DNA of 44,224 bases from a virus, in the IMG/VR virus record IMGVR_UViG_3300032267_000432, positions 1 through 44,224 of that record; one strand, given 5' to 3'. Position 1 is the stretch's first letter, and each line of letters begins with the position of its first letter. The notes under the pieces are model-generated. The model made no database searches and was not told the DNA's origin. It saw nothing but the letters and a program-made list of their open reading frames with translations. The position numbers and the translations under genes were made by a program. Below, in pieces: positions 31,554 through 39,166 of this stretch.

Positions 31554-31697
31554 CTATACTTTATCGGGGCTACCTTGCGGTATAGCGCATAATACACAGA
31601 ACGCTAAGCCAATCTCTCCTGCTTCTTCATTATAGACATCATCAGGGAATAACATCTCTCCCTTTTCAAACTCTAAAAAACATCTGGCGCACCTCAC
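31554..31697 (-). CDS. Zinc-ribbon microprotein (47 aa)
   Basis: GTG start at 31697 within a GTGA overlap with the preceding gene; 47 residues beginning (V)RCARCFLEFEKGEMLFPDD, with CARC followed by CVLCAIP. The two Cys pairs form a zinc ribbon. The four-base overlap and the pattern make it likely real. Confidence 0.55.
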   Translation of the reverse strand: MRCARCFLEFEKGEMLFPDDVYNEEAGEIGLAFCVLCAIPQGSPDKV

Positions 31698-31861
31698 GAT
31701 ACGCCGTCCATTTCAGTAACGGATTTCTTTTCTATATTTAATCCTTTATCTTTCTCTCCACACGCACAGTTTCCGCAGCCACAACCGCCACCACCGCCGC
31801 CACTCAGCGTAGGTGCATTTTCTTGGGTGTAAAGTATTTCTTGTCCAGCGTTATCTCTCAT
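31694..31861 (-). CDS. Gly/Cys-rich microprotein (55 aa)
   Basis: Encodes 55 residues on the - strand from ATG 31861. After a polar arm of 20 residues comes SGGGGGGCGCGNCACGEK, a run of glycines with four cysteines in alternating positions, then a Lys/Glu tail. It may be a metal-binding or modified peptide. It is coupled to the next gene by GTGA. Confidence 0.55.
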   Translation of the reverse strand: MRDNAGQEILYTQENAPTLSGGGGGGCGCGNCACGEKDKGLNIEKKSVTEMDGVS

Positions 31862-31881
31862 TTGATTATCTCTTTTCTATA

Positions 31882-32004
31882 TTAAAGGACTACATAGGGA
31901 ATAGGTTTAGAGCAGGTATCGCACTCTCCGCTACAGCAGGTGCAGTAACTATCATAGACATGGGAGTTACTTTCGGGTAATTCCCAACAACACACTCTCT
32001 CCAT
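31882..32004 (-). CDS. Cys-rich microprotein (40 aa)
   Basis: The ATG at 32004 (MERVCCWELPESN) has GAAGG upstream; 40 residues with eight or so cysteines in the pattern CC, then CTCCSGECDTC. A longer frame upstream is not supported by a ribosome binding site. Possible metal-binding peptide. Confidence 0.5.
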   Translation of the reverse strand: MERVCCWELPESNSHVYDSYCTCCSGECDTCSKPIPYVVL

Positions 32005-32005
32005 A

Positions 32006-32182
32006 TTATTTTTTACCTTCCGCGTCGGTGTTAGCGTCGTCGTATCCTGCCATATAAATAGCAGATAACCTCTCAACCAGCATATTAGTTGCGTTATCTA
32101 TATTAGGCATTGAAGCCTCAAAATACATAATTTGGTCGGCTTGGTCTTTAATATCCTCTAGTGCATCAGCGCTTATCATCAT
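32006..32182 (-). CDS. Small helical protein (58 aa)
   Basis: Encodes 58 residues from ATG 32182 (two Met codons in tandem), helical in pattern (DALEDIKDQADQIMYFEA, then TNMLVERLSAIYMAGYD). It overlaps the preceding gene by 17 bases. Unknown function. Confidence 0.55.
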   Translation of the reverse strand: MMISADALEDIKDQADQIMYFEASMPNIDNATNMLVERLSAIYMAGYDDANTDAEGKK

Positions 32183-32594
32183 CTATCACCGCCTCTCCTT
32201 CCTGTATCTTTCCGTCGGCTAGGGTTAGCGTATCTCCATAACCTTTCCACACGACATTACCTTCGGGGTCTGTAATAGTAATAAGGTTATCGGGGTCTTT
32301 AACCCATTGTTGCAAGGCGTGGGAGTTGATAATAGTTTCAACGCTAGCAACACTCTCTCCCTTATATTTATTTCCATTAAGGTCTATCTCTGCATACCAC
32401 TCGCCTTCGTTAGCCTTGTTAATAGCATTAACGCATGGGTCAAGCATACTTAGTGGGATAGTCTTATTGAACTTGTTTTGCAGATGATACGCGACCTCTG
32501 CGTGTAGCGGTGATAACTCCTCTACCGCGTCGTCGTCATGCTCGATAACTTCTGCGTCGATAATCTCGTTCCCGTTAGCGTCGTAATCCGTCAT
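32166..32594 (-). CDS. Uncharacterised acidic protein (142 aa)
   Basis: A 142-residue protein. An acidic N-terminal arm (about 1-28) is followed by a mixed domain with EWYAEIDLNGNKYKG and LITITDPEGNVVWKG strands. It has no catalytic motif that I recognise. It lies in the middle of the leftward operon of small proteins. Confidence 0.55.
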   Translation of the reverse strand: MTDYDANGNEIIDAEVIEHDDDAVEELSPLHAEVAYHLQNKFNKTIPLSMLDPCVNAINKANEGEWYAEIDLNGNKYKGESVASVETIINSHALQQWVKDPDNLITITDPEGNVVWKGYGDTLTLADGKIQEGEAVIDDDKR

Positions 32595-32624
32595 TAGTTT
32601 TCTCTCTGATAGTTGTTGTATATA

Positions 32625-32780
32625 TTAAACTAGCGCTCTGACGCGATAGTCTGCCTTGTGCTTCAGGTTGCCGTATTCTTCTCCAACCCACTCGTCGGCT
32701 AAGGCTATCGCTTGGTCTGCGTTTTCCGCTTCCCATGTTGTCGCCATATTAACTATCACTTGCACTTCGTATCTAGGCAT
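32625..32780 (-). CDS. Small protein (51 aa)
   Basis: Encodes 51 residues (MPRYEVQVIVNMATTWEAE then ADQAIALADEWVGEEYG). The beta-alpha pattern resembles a small single-domain fold. GAGG lies upstream and the start overlaps the previous stop by eight bases. Unknown family. Confidence 0.55.
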   Translation of the reverse strand: MPRYEVQVIVNMATTWEAENADQAIALADEWVGEEYGNLKHKADYRVRALV

Positions 32781-32940
32781 ATTCCTCTACCTCTCGCTCT
32801 ATGTAGCCTTCTACAATTAAACTATCTAGTAAGTCTGATATATCGCCTAGCCGACCTCTTAACTTCGGCTCGGTTACTGCGTATCGTGCTTCCTCTATAG
32901 CATTTACCATAGAGTATAGGTTTTCCTTTGTATAGTCCAT
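32773..32940 (-). CDS. Small helical protein (55 aa)
   Basis: Encodes 55 residues, two helices (LYSMVNAIEEARYAV and LGDISDLLDSLIVEGYIE) with charged ends. No family recognised. Overlaps the next gene by eight bases. Confidence 0.5.
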   Translation of the reverse strand: MDYTKENLYSMVNAIEEARYAVTEPKLRGRLGDISDLLDSLIVEGYIEREVEEYA

Positions 32941-32946
32941 TTATTT

Positions 32947-33198
32947 TTACTCCTCTATCTCATCTAGTCGGGTAATCATAGGCGCTTGCAGATTTAAGTC
33001 TGCGATAACCTTAGTAAGACTATCAACCCACTCGTCAATATCTTGTCGTTCATCATGGTAATCAAGGTTATCTAGTCGGGTATCTTTGCTACCGCGTAAG
33101 TAGTTTAGGTCAAGGCTTGCACCTAACGCCGTATCTATAAGGATAATAGCCGAACTATCGCCCTCTAGGTATTTCTTGCATACTTCGTCGTATATCAC
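32947..33198 (-). CDS. Uncharacterised acidic protein (83 aa)
   Basis: GTG start at 33198 with GGGG upstream; 83 residues. Acidic and helical (IILIDTALGASLDLNYL; DEWVDSLTKVIADLNLQ). Unknown family. Six bases separate it from the next small gene. Confidence 0.5.
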   Translation of the reverse strand: MIYDEVCKKYLEGDSSAIILIDTALGASLDLNYLRGSKDTRLDNLDYHDERQDIDEWVDSLTKVIADLNLQAPMITRLDEIEE

Positions 33199-33206
33199 TT
33201 TATCCC

Positions 33207-33398
33207 CTATCTGATTTTAGTATTGTCCTCTAAGTAGAACGCATAGTCAATAGCGCTAAGCGCTAGGTTATTTAGATTTTCCGTTTGCGGGTGGTTGGTA
33301 TCTTGCACTATGTCTAGTATCTTGTTAAGCGTTACTTTAAGCATTTCCTTGTAATCTATATTTATATTGTCTGTGCTTTGTTCAATTTCTATGTCCAT
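33207..33398 (-). CDS. Small helical protein (63 aa)
   Basis: A 63-residue protein starting at ATG 33398 with GGAG upstream; a polar arm, then helices (EMLKVTLNKILDIVQD; NLNNLALSAIDYAFYLED). Unknown. It is the first small gene after the VWA gene. Confidence 0.5.
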   Translation of the reverse strand: MDIEIEQSTDNINIDYKEMLKVTLNKILDIVQDTNHPQTENLNNLALSAIDYAFYLEDNTKIR

Positions 33399-33444
33399 GT
33401 TTTTACTCCGTTTAATTTTTATTAACCTTCCGTTTTAGTTTGTG

Positions 33445-33478
33445 TAGGGCGTGGGGGGAAGGGTTAGCCCACGCCCTA
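33445..33478 (-). terminator. Hairpin downstream of the VWA gene
   Basis: TAGGGCGTGGG (33445-33455) and CCCACGCCCTA (33468-33478) form an 11-bp stem. Right beside it is AGTTTGTGT, the same end sequence as in the long intergenic repeats, but there is no full second copy. Read on the - strand it ends in ACACAAACTAAAA, so it may end part of the transcript of the ATPase and VWA genes. Confidence 0.6.
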
Positions 33479-33492
33479 ACTCTATATTTATC

Positions 33493-35397
33493 TTATCGTC
33501 TGACGACCTTCATCTGCGACTTCACTAGGTCTTTGGCGATAGCGATAATATCTTTCTCATCATCTACTATCTTAAAGAACTTAGCGCCATGACGATAGCG
33601 GATAATCATTTTCGCGTAGTCCTCGGGGTGATTTTCTTTATACCACTCTAGCCCACCAATAAATACCACCTGTGTTAAGACACCTGCGTTATTCATGCGA
33701 GAGATAATCTGATTATTGAGGTCGTCGCTATCCCACTCGCCGTCGGTGATAATGAAGCATATCTTTATCCCCTTACGGCTTGCGTTAAGGATACGCTCTG
33801 CCTCGATTAAGCCCTTAAAGGGATTAGTGCTACCGCTAGTTTGGCAGAACCTCATCTCATCACTCTTAGCCTTATCGTCTGCTTTATATACGATACGACT
33901 ATCGTGGTTGAACTTATAGACAGTAACCCTGCCGTTGATACGCTCGATACCGCGCTTTAGTATCCACGCCGTTTCCATTGTCTTATGGATACGACCGCCC
34001 ATGCTACCGCTAGTATCTACTAGGATTACCGCTTCAATATCGTTGCTATCGTTGCCTTGTTCCCACCTATCAAATAACTTATCTATGTTATTTATATCAG
34101 CGTTCATGGCTCGACCGACATTGAGGCGACCGCTTTCTACTTCTAGTTGCCATGCAGGGTCGTTATCTATGCGTAGTCGCTCTAACTCCACCGCGAAGCG
34201 TCGAGCGCTTGCGGAAGTAGTCATGCTTACGGACATATTAGAATAGGAAGCGGATTTAACTCCGCTACGCATTTCCTCATTATCCATAATCGCTCTACGG
34301 ACTTCTGCGGTATCGCGCTTCACCACTTCGTTGTTTTGTAGATTAGATAATTGTTGGTTGATAAGGTCTTTAATAGCCTTATCGTCGTCGCTCATCTTAT
34401 CTTGAACTTCTTTAGTAGTGATAGGACTATCACCGCCACCTGCGCCTTCGCTTTGTTGTGCTTCGTCGCTAGGGTTATCATCTAAGGTTTCGCGCTTGGT
34501 TGAACCTTCCATGCGGTCGGCTTTTTCTTGTAGGCGGTCTTGTTCCTTAGCGCTTTCGGCGCGACCTTTTTTCATCATGCTTCGGTCGATATGTCCGTCG
34601 CACTTACCTTCGCCGTTCGTAGGCATAATGGGTGGTGGCGTGTCCTCATCTGTTCCCATGTATTTAGAGAACTCTGCGATAAGCCTTTTAGCGCGGTCAT
34701 AATCTTTGGGGAAAGATAATGTCCGATACTCATGGATAATATCCGCTAAGGTTATCGCTAGCGCTTGCCCGAAGTTTGTGGCGAAGCGTGTAGCAATTTC
34801 TTGTCGGATATTTATATCAAGGTATTTTCTACCTGTGATAAGGATAAATAGGGAAGCCCACTCGCTACTGTCGCCCTTTAATATATATTCAAGGGTTGAA
34901 GCCTCTAGGAAAGGTTGCGTTGCAGGATACTTTGCTACCAATAGTCGTTCGATACGACTATCCTCTAGGATATTTAAGCAACGCTTATACTTATTTTGTA
35001 TAACCCATTGACCTAACTCGCTATTGGCGCGTGGCGTGTATTGGATATGTCCGACCTCATGGTAGTTGAACCCATGAAGGCTAACGATAGTGTTATCGTC
35101 AATATCCTCTAATAGTGTGGCGTTGAACACGATAGCCTTGCCGTCGTTGTATGCGGTGGTATCTAGGTTGGGGTCGTCGTCTATCTTAACCTCTACCTTG
35201 TCGCCTGTGATAATACTATCGGCGCGTGAGTAGATAACACCCACGCTCGATAGCGCCTCTTTGTGTGCTTGATAGGCTTCTTGCTTGGCTTCAATATCAA
35301 CGCCATATTCCATAACGCCTAAGTCGCTATTCCATGACGCACTTTGATATATCTCGTTCATAAGCCTATCTAGGCTATCTTGCTCGTTACGCCACAC
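33493..35397 (-). CDS. VWA-domain protein with HExxH motif (CobT/MoxR-partner-like)
   Basis: GTG start at 35397; 634 residues. HEVGH at about 113-117 is a zinc-protease-like HExxH motif, with LEDSRIE about 30 residues later as a possible third ligand. The acidic and basic middle is low-complexity. The C-terminal VWA domain has the MIDAS motif DTSGS at about 460-464 and ITDGEWDS at about 550. It follows the AAA+ ATPase with one base between, the typical MoxR-VWA or CobS-CobT pair. It may serve as a chaperone or metal-insertion partner. Confidence 0.75.
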   Translation of the reverse strand: MWRNEQDSLDRLMNEIYQSASWNSDLGVMEYGVDIEAKQEAYQAHKEALSSVGVIYSRADSIITGDKVEVKIDDDPNLDTTAYNDGKAIVFNATLLEDIDDNTIVSLHGFNYHEVGHIQYTPRANSELGQWVIQNKYKRCLNILEDSRIERLLVAKYPATQPFLEASTLEYILKGDSSEWASLFILITGRKYLDINIRQEIATRFATNFGQALAITLADIIHEYRTLSFPKDYDRAKRLIAEFSKYMGTDEDTPPPIMPTNGEGKCDGHIDRSMMKKGRAESAKEQDRLQEKADRMEGSTKRETLDDNPSDEAQQSEGAGGGDSPITTKEVQDKMSDDDKAIKDLINQQLSNLQNNEVVKRDTAEVRRAIMDNEEMRSGVKSASYSNMSVSMTTSASARRFAVELERLRIDNDPAWQLEVESGRLNVGRAMNADINNIDKLFDRWEQGNDSNDIEAVILVDTSGSMGGRIHKTMETAWILKRGIERINGRVTVYKFNHDSRIVYKADDKAKSDEMRFCQTSGSTNPFKGLIEAERILNASRKGIKICFIITDGEWDSDDLNNQIISRMNNAGVLTQVVFIGGLEWYKENHPEDYAKMIIRYRHGAKFFKIVDDEKDIIAIAKDLVKSQMKVVRR

Positions 35398-35398
35398 T

Positions 35399-36868
35399 TT
35401 AGATACCTACGCTTGGTGAGTAGGAAGTAATAGGGATATTCATAACGGAAGTGTCGCTAATCTTATCCTCTAGTGTTTCTGTAACGGCTTCATCTGTTTT
35501 AATAGAAAGAACCGCTAAGCCTAACTCCTCTGCGATATTGTCGCGGTGAGTATTGACTACTAGCCTTACTGCTGACCTTTCCTCATCACCCTCGAACGAG
35601 TTAATGTAGTTGTAGGTAGCGAACTCCATGCCGAACGCTTTGGCGTTGGTAATGAAGGCGACTAGCGAGCGTGTCGATACTGGCGTAGCGAGTGTGCCCT
35701 TGTTGAACTCGGCGCGTAGTTGGTTTGCCATTTCCACTAGCGACTTATTCTTTAGTAACTTCTGTTCAATAGGCTTATCGTATGGGAACGATAGTCTTAC
35801 TGCGAAGCGGTCGGCGAGTGCCTGATTAAGTGGGCGAGTGCCACGATAGTCGGGGTTCATGTCGCCCATGATTAGTAGGTCGGGGTGCGCCTTGATTACT
35901 TCTCCACCATTTTCCATTAGTTGTATCTCACGACGATAATCTAATAAAGAAAAGATAAAGGTGAGAAAGCGCTCGGGTGCGAAGTTAATCTCGTTGAACA
36001 ATAGAACACCGCCGTTACGGACTATCTCTGTAACCGCGCCGTCTTGCCAACGGAAGTGTCCGTCGGGAGTTGGTATCCAACGACCGACTAGGTGCGAAGC
36101 CTCTAGCCCGATATGGCAAGCGACATTGAAGTAACGCATACCGCGAGCGCTAGCATAAGCCTGTGCGCTCATAGTCTTACCGCTTCCTGCATGACCTTCG
36201 ATAAGGATATTCATGGAGTTGGCTAGTGCGTGGTCATATACCTCGAAGTCGGTAAGGTTATCAACGACCTTGCGGTTGATATAGGTCTGCGCCCACTTTT
36301 TGTCGGGAACGCTCACCATAGCATTTACGAGCGATAGGCTTGTTTCGTTGGTTGGTCGAACCTCGATAACCTTATTAGTGGTCGTTGCTACTTCCACTAT
36401 CTTTGCTTCCGCGATAGGCGTATCTGCACCCTTAAAGATAGGCTTAATAGATACACCCTGATTACGGCGTTTGTCCGTAATGTAATCATTGAGGCTATTG
36501 TCGCCAATTTCTAGGCGAGCGATAAGACTACCTGCAACCTCATTGTGGTTGCTGATAACCTCATCATTGACCGCTTCTGCGGTTTCTAGTGCATATAGCG
36601 CCTTGATACCGATATTGGTAATCTGTCCTAGTTTCATCATGTCGCGGTCGCGGTCGCTGATAACGACGGCGCATACTTCGTGTGAGATAGGAGTGCTTGG
36701 GAGTTGTGCTAGTGCTACCTGCTTCCATGCCTGACCTCTGCCCTTCATGCCGTTCGATACGCGGTGGTAGATATATACCTCGGTATCGTCGGATAGGATA
36801 AGTGTCTGTGCCTGTGCAGGTAGTCCTTCGAGTTGGTCGTCGGATACGACCATTAGTGCTAAGGACAT
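35399..36868 (-). CDS. MoxR/CobS-like AAA+ ATPase
   Basis: A 489-residue protein with AAGGGT upstream. The first 190 residues have no recognised domain. The AAA+ core has Walker A EGHAGSGKT (about 224-232), Walker B GVLLFNEIN (about 287-295), sensor-like MGDMNPDYRGTRPL (about 334-347) and ADRF (352-355). The IGLEASHLVGRW segment and the flow of motifs fit the MoxR and CobS group. The partner VWA gene is directly downstream. Phage CobS-like genes are known from other phages, mostly without a proven function. Confidence 0.8.
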   Translation of the reverse strand: MSLALMVVSDDQLEGLPAQAQTLILSDDTEVYIYHRVSNGMKGRGQAWKQVALAQLPSTPISHEVCAVVISDRDRDMMKLGQITNIGIKALYALETAEAVNDEVISNHNEVAGSLIARLEIGDNSLNDYITDKRRNQGVSIKPIFKGADTPIAEAKIVEVATTTNKVIEVRPTNETSLSLVNAMVSVPDKKWAQTYINRKVVDNLTDFEVYDHALANSMNILIEGHAGSGKTMSAQAYASARGMRYFNVACHIGLEASHLVGRWIPTPDGHFRWQDGAVTEIVRNGGVLLFNEINFAPERFLTFIFSLLDYRREIQLMENGGEVIKAHPDLLIMGDMNPDYRGTRPLNQALADRFAVRLSFPYDKPIEQKLLKNKSLVEMANQLRAEFNKGTLATPVSTRSLVAFITNAKAFGMEFATYNYINSFEGDEERSAVRLVVNTHRDNIAEELGLAVLSIKTDEAVTETLEDKISDTSVMNIPITSYSPSVGI

Positions 36869-36957
36869 CTGTGTAACCCTTCTTAGTCGCCATTATTGGC
36901 TTAGTTCCTATCTAAGTCTATTTCCGTATTTACTGCAAGGTGGCAGGGCATATATTT

Positions 36958-36996
36958 GATTACATTTTGATAACGATTATTGGGTAGTTATCCACA
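36958..36996 (-). promoter_or_regulatory. DnaA-box promoter module 1
   Basis: On the + strand: GATTACATTTTGATAACGAT, 10 bases, then TTATCCACA (36988-36996). On the - strand this reads TGTGGATAA, a spacer, then CGTTATC and a GTAATC block. It lies about 90 bases upstream of the AAA+ start and matches the other six modules in layout and in 39-base length. Confidence 0.65.
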
Positions 36997-37299
36997 ACCT
37001 GCTGAACAACCTATGAACAACCTTCTTATGCCTCTCTGTGAAAAATCGGCGCGGTAATAGGGTTATCTCTTGTTATATAGAGAGAGATATAGGGAAGGGA
37101 TAGGACTACTGCTCTCTCTGCTCTCTCTGCTTCTTATCATATAGCCGATAGGGCTACCCTGTCGTAAGTCTGGCTGTGCGCCCGATAAGCCTATCGGCTC
37201 TCTCGGCAGTAGCCTAAACTTCCGAACTTACTCTCATCTCTCTCGGCTTTCAAGCCGACACGCCGTATCTCTCATGTGATAAGCGCCACACGCCGTAGG

Positions 37300-37415
37300 G
37301 TTTGTGTTGGCTATAACTTCGTTATAGCCAATATTGCTATAAATACAAAGTATTTATAGCAATAGGGGTTTCAAGGGGATTCCCCTAGGGTGGGTGGGTG
37401 GGATTCAACACAAAC
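37300..37415. repeat. Compound inverted repeat with GTTTGTGTTG ends
   Basis: GTTTGTGTTG (37300-37309) pairs with CAACACAAAC (37406-37415). Inside are two more perfect hairpins: TTGGCTATAAC with GTTATAGCCAA (37307-37331) and ATTGCTATAAATAC with GTATTTATAGCAAT (37333-37363). The pairing of the outer ends matches the other intergenic repeats. Confidence 0.75.
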
Positions 37416-37429
37416 ATTCGGGCATGAAA

Positions 37430-37460
37430 TAAGCCTACCGCCCATGCAACGGTAGGCTTA
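37430..37460 (-). terminator. Terminator hairpin of the 37496 unit
   Basis: TAAGCCTACCG (37430-37440) pairs with CGGTAGGCTTA (37450-37460). On the - strand it is followed by TTTCATGCCC. It ends the four-gene unit 38896-37496. Confidence 0.75.
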
Positions 37461-37495
37461 CCTCTCTTATCGCCAAAGGGGAAGGGATAAGGTTG

Positions 37496-38017
37496 TTAGC
37501 AGATTTGGAATCCACCGCTATCGCGGAGAAACTCTGCAAACTCTCGTATATTGTCCTCTGTTAGTGGGTAATGACTAGCAAAGGGTTCTGTTTTTCCGAA
37601 ACCGCGACACCCATTACATGTGCCATGCGTTCTTCCTACCAAGATAGCAATATCTTCGGTCAGTTCTTTGGTTGGCATACCACCCTCAACGCCTATCTTA
37701 TCTTCTCTGATACCTGAACCTTCGCAAATACGGCAGGTATCCCATTCTAGTTGGGCTATCTCCATATCTCGTTCCTTGATATATGCGAGCGCCTCACCGC
37801 TTTCTAATTTTAGAAGCAACAATAGGCTTAGCGCCTGTGCTTCCTCTGCGGTCTTTAGCCCATCTCCGTCGTTAGTGTGCCCATGTGGCACTCTCGCCTC
37901 TAGAGTGCTATCTACTTCACAGCAGTAATCCCATAGTGGTCGCCACCACCATACATTATTACGGAAATACTCACCGCGCTCGCTAGTTGGAGCGATACCA
38001 TATACATCCATTCCCAT
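37496..38017 (-). CDS. DnaJ-type zinc finger protein
   Basis: A 173-residue protein with AGGAG upstream. It starts GMDVYGIAPTSERGEYF, a start seen in phage and bacterial proteins of unknown role. The C-terminal half has CRICEGSG and CNGCRGFGK, the repeated CxxCxGxG zinc motifs of DnaJ-type proteins. No J domain is present, so it is a stand-alone zinc adaptor. Confidence 0.65.
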   Translation of the reverse strand: MGMDVYGIAPTSERGEYFRNNVWWWRPLWDYCCEVDSTLEARVPHGHTNDGDGLKTAEEAQALSLLLLLKLESGEALAYIKERDMEIAQLEWDTCRICEGSGIREDKIGVEGGMPTKELTEDIAILVGRTHGTCNGCRGFGKTEPFASHYPLTEDNIREFAEFLRDSGGFQIC

Positions 38018-38026
38018 AGTTGTCTC

Positions 38027-38176
38027 CTAGTCTTGGTGTTGGAAACGAATATAGTTGTCGTCTCCGTCGTCTTGTAGGTTAGTATAAATAACCAGTTGTC
38101 CGTCGTCTAGCGCCTGAATATCATAATCAGGACATATCTGCACTAGCGCGTTTCTGAACTCGTCTCCTTTTATCAC
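38027..38176 (-). CDS. Small acidic protein (49 aa)
   Basis: GTG start at 38176, overlapping the previous stop as GTGA; 49 residues beginning (V)IKGDEFRNALVQ. Acidic with beta segments (GQLVIYTNLQDDGDD). No family recognised. Tight coupling to both neighbours makes it likely real. Confidence 0.55.
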   Translation of the reverse strand: MIKGDEFRNALVQICPDYDIQALDDGQLVIYTNLQDDGDDNYIRFQHQD

Positions 38177-38400
38177 TTTGCCACCTCTATCATCATTGTT
38201 GTCCAGCCCTCATTACATTTCTCCATAACAGAGGTAAGACTATCGGTGATAACCTCTGCGCCAGCCTCGGCTAACGCCTCGTTAGGCACATTTGAGGTCG
38301 CATACTCTAGATACTTGTGTTCCTCTATACAGATATTGAAGTTGATAGCGAATGGTATCTCTACCATTTTTACGCCGTTGATAACCTTAGTCGTCGTCAT
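38173..38400 (-). CDS. Uncharacterised protein (75 aa)
   Basis: A 75-residue protein with IPFAINFNICIEEHKYLE and EVITDSLTSVMEKCNEG. Possibly a small beta-alpha protein; unknown function. It overlaps both neighbours (its ATG lies inside the preceding gene, 14 bases of overlap). Confidence 0.55.
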   Translation of the reverse strand: MTTTKVINGVKMVEIPFAINFNICIEEHKYLEYATSNVPNEALAEAGAEVITDSLTSVMEKCNEGWTTMMIEVAK

Positions 38401-38896
38401 TGTCCTGTTCTCCCTTTAGTAGTGTGCGGATTTGTTCATCTTGTTCCTCGTCCATAATCATATATGGGTCAAACTTGCCGAACTTCTTGGCGAACGCATT
38501 AGGACGAAGCACTAGGCTGATGTCCTCGGGTAGGTCTATATCATAAACCGCACTAACCTTACCAGCCACGCCCAATAGGCTTAGTAGTGGTTGGAACGCA
38601 CCCATACCCCAAGCGGTGTGGATAGCGATAGATAGTGCTGATAGGTCGTCGTCGCTAGGTTCGTTTTCCTCACTTAGCGGTTCTAACGCGGTGTTGGCGA
38701 GCGCATTGACGAGTTTCATCTGAAACTCCTCTTTCTCCTTGAATACTTGGCACATAATCGCGCTCTTTAGTCTGCCGTCTGATAGCCCTAGTGTTCCTTG
38801 CGGTAGCCTAGGATTATCTTCTTCTTCATCTTGTAGATGTATTGCGGATATGATTTCCGAAAAGCGATACTTTCGCTCATCTCTCGTCATAGTCAT
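38387..38896 (-). CDS. Uncharacterised helical protein (169 aa)
   Basis: A 169-residue protein with a good AAGGAG ribosome binding site. Charged N-terminus, a central hydrophobic part (AWGMGAFQPLLSLLGVAGKVS) and an acidic C-terminus (DEEQDEQIRTLLKGEQDNDDD, split in reality by loops). Unknown family. First gene of its unit. Confidence 0.55.
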   Translation of the reverse strand: MTMTRDERKYRFSEIISAIHLQDEEEDNPRLPQGTLGLSDGRLKSAIMCQVFKEKEEFQMKLVNALANTALEPLSEENEPSDDDLSALSIAIHTAWGMGAFQPLLSLLGVAGKVSAVYDIDLPEDISLVLRPNAFAKKFGKFDPYMIMDEEQDEQIRTLLKGEQDNDDD

Positions 38897-38968
38897 AGGT
38901 ATATCTCCTTATCCCTTTGGTGCGGATACTAATTTACCCTATCTCTTACATATAGGGAACACTCTCAC

Positions 38969-39007
38969 GATTACATTTGTATAACGATTTCTCGTAGGTT
39001 ATCCACA
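38969..39007 (-). promoter_or_regulatory. DnaA-box promoter module 2
   Basis: GATTACATTTGTATAACGAT, then 10 bases and TTATCCACA (38999-39007). Same 39-base layout as module 1. It lies about 73 bases upstream of the start at 38896. Confidence 0.68.
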
Positions 39008-39013
39008 GGCAGA

Positions 39014-39096
39014 GTTTGTGTTGGGCTTGCTTAGCGCTTTATGGCTACGCCATAAAGCATATAAAGCAGTAATAGCTAAGCAAGCCCAACACAAAC
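39014..39096. repeat. Long intergenic inverted repeat A
   Basis: A perfect 22-bp outer stem: the left arm starts GTTTGTGTTGGGCTTGC (39014-39035) and the right arm ends GCAAGCCCAACACAAAC (39075-39096). The loop region has a second hairpin, GCTTTATGGC with GCCATAAAGC (39036-39058). It lies between promoter module 2 and the terminator of the next unit. Confidence 0.85.
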
Positions 39097-39116
39097 AATA
39101 GTCTTAGCGCAAAGAG

Positions 39117-39150
39117 AAGCCCCCTGCCACACGTCCATGGCAGGGGGCTT
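39117..39150 (-). terminator. Terminator of the 39167 gene
   Basis: AAGCCCCCTGCCA (39117-39129) pairs with TGGCAGGGGGCTT (39138-39150), 13 bp. On the - strand CTCTTTGCGC follows. A strong GC-rich stem, so termination or transcript-end protection is likely. Confidence 0.8.
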
Positions 39151-39166
39151 ATTAGTAGAGGGGCTA

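Larger units (their letters stand above)
36869..37495. other. Long non-coding boundary region
   Basis: 627 bases without a credible gene. From right to left it holds the terminator of the 37496 gene (37430-37460), a compound inverted-repeat block (37300-37415), further short inverted repeats (AGCCGATAGG at 37143 with CCTATCGGCT at 37190), CTCTCTCTGC direct repeats near 37110-37130, and the DnaA-box promoter module at 36958-36996 that would drive the AAA+ and VWA genes. Confidence 0.7.

Noticed and set aside
33716-35011. Several + strand open frames of about 65-105 residues opposite the VWA gene
   Set aside because: They are Ser/Arg/Leu-rich shadows of the VWA coding frame, with no start signals or domains.
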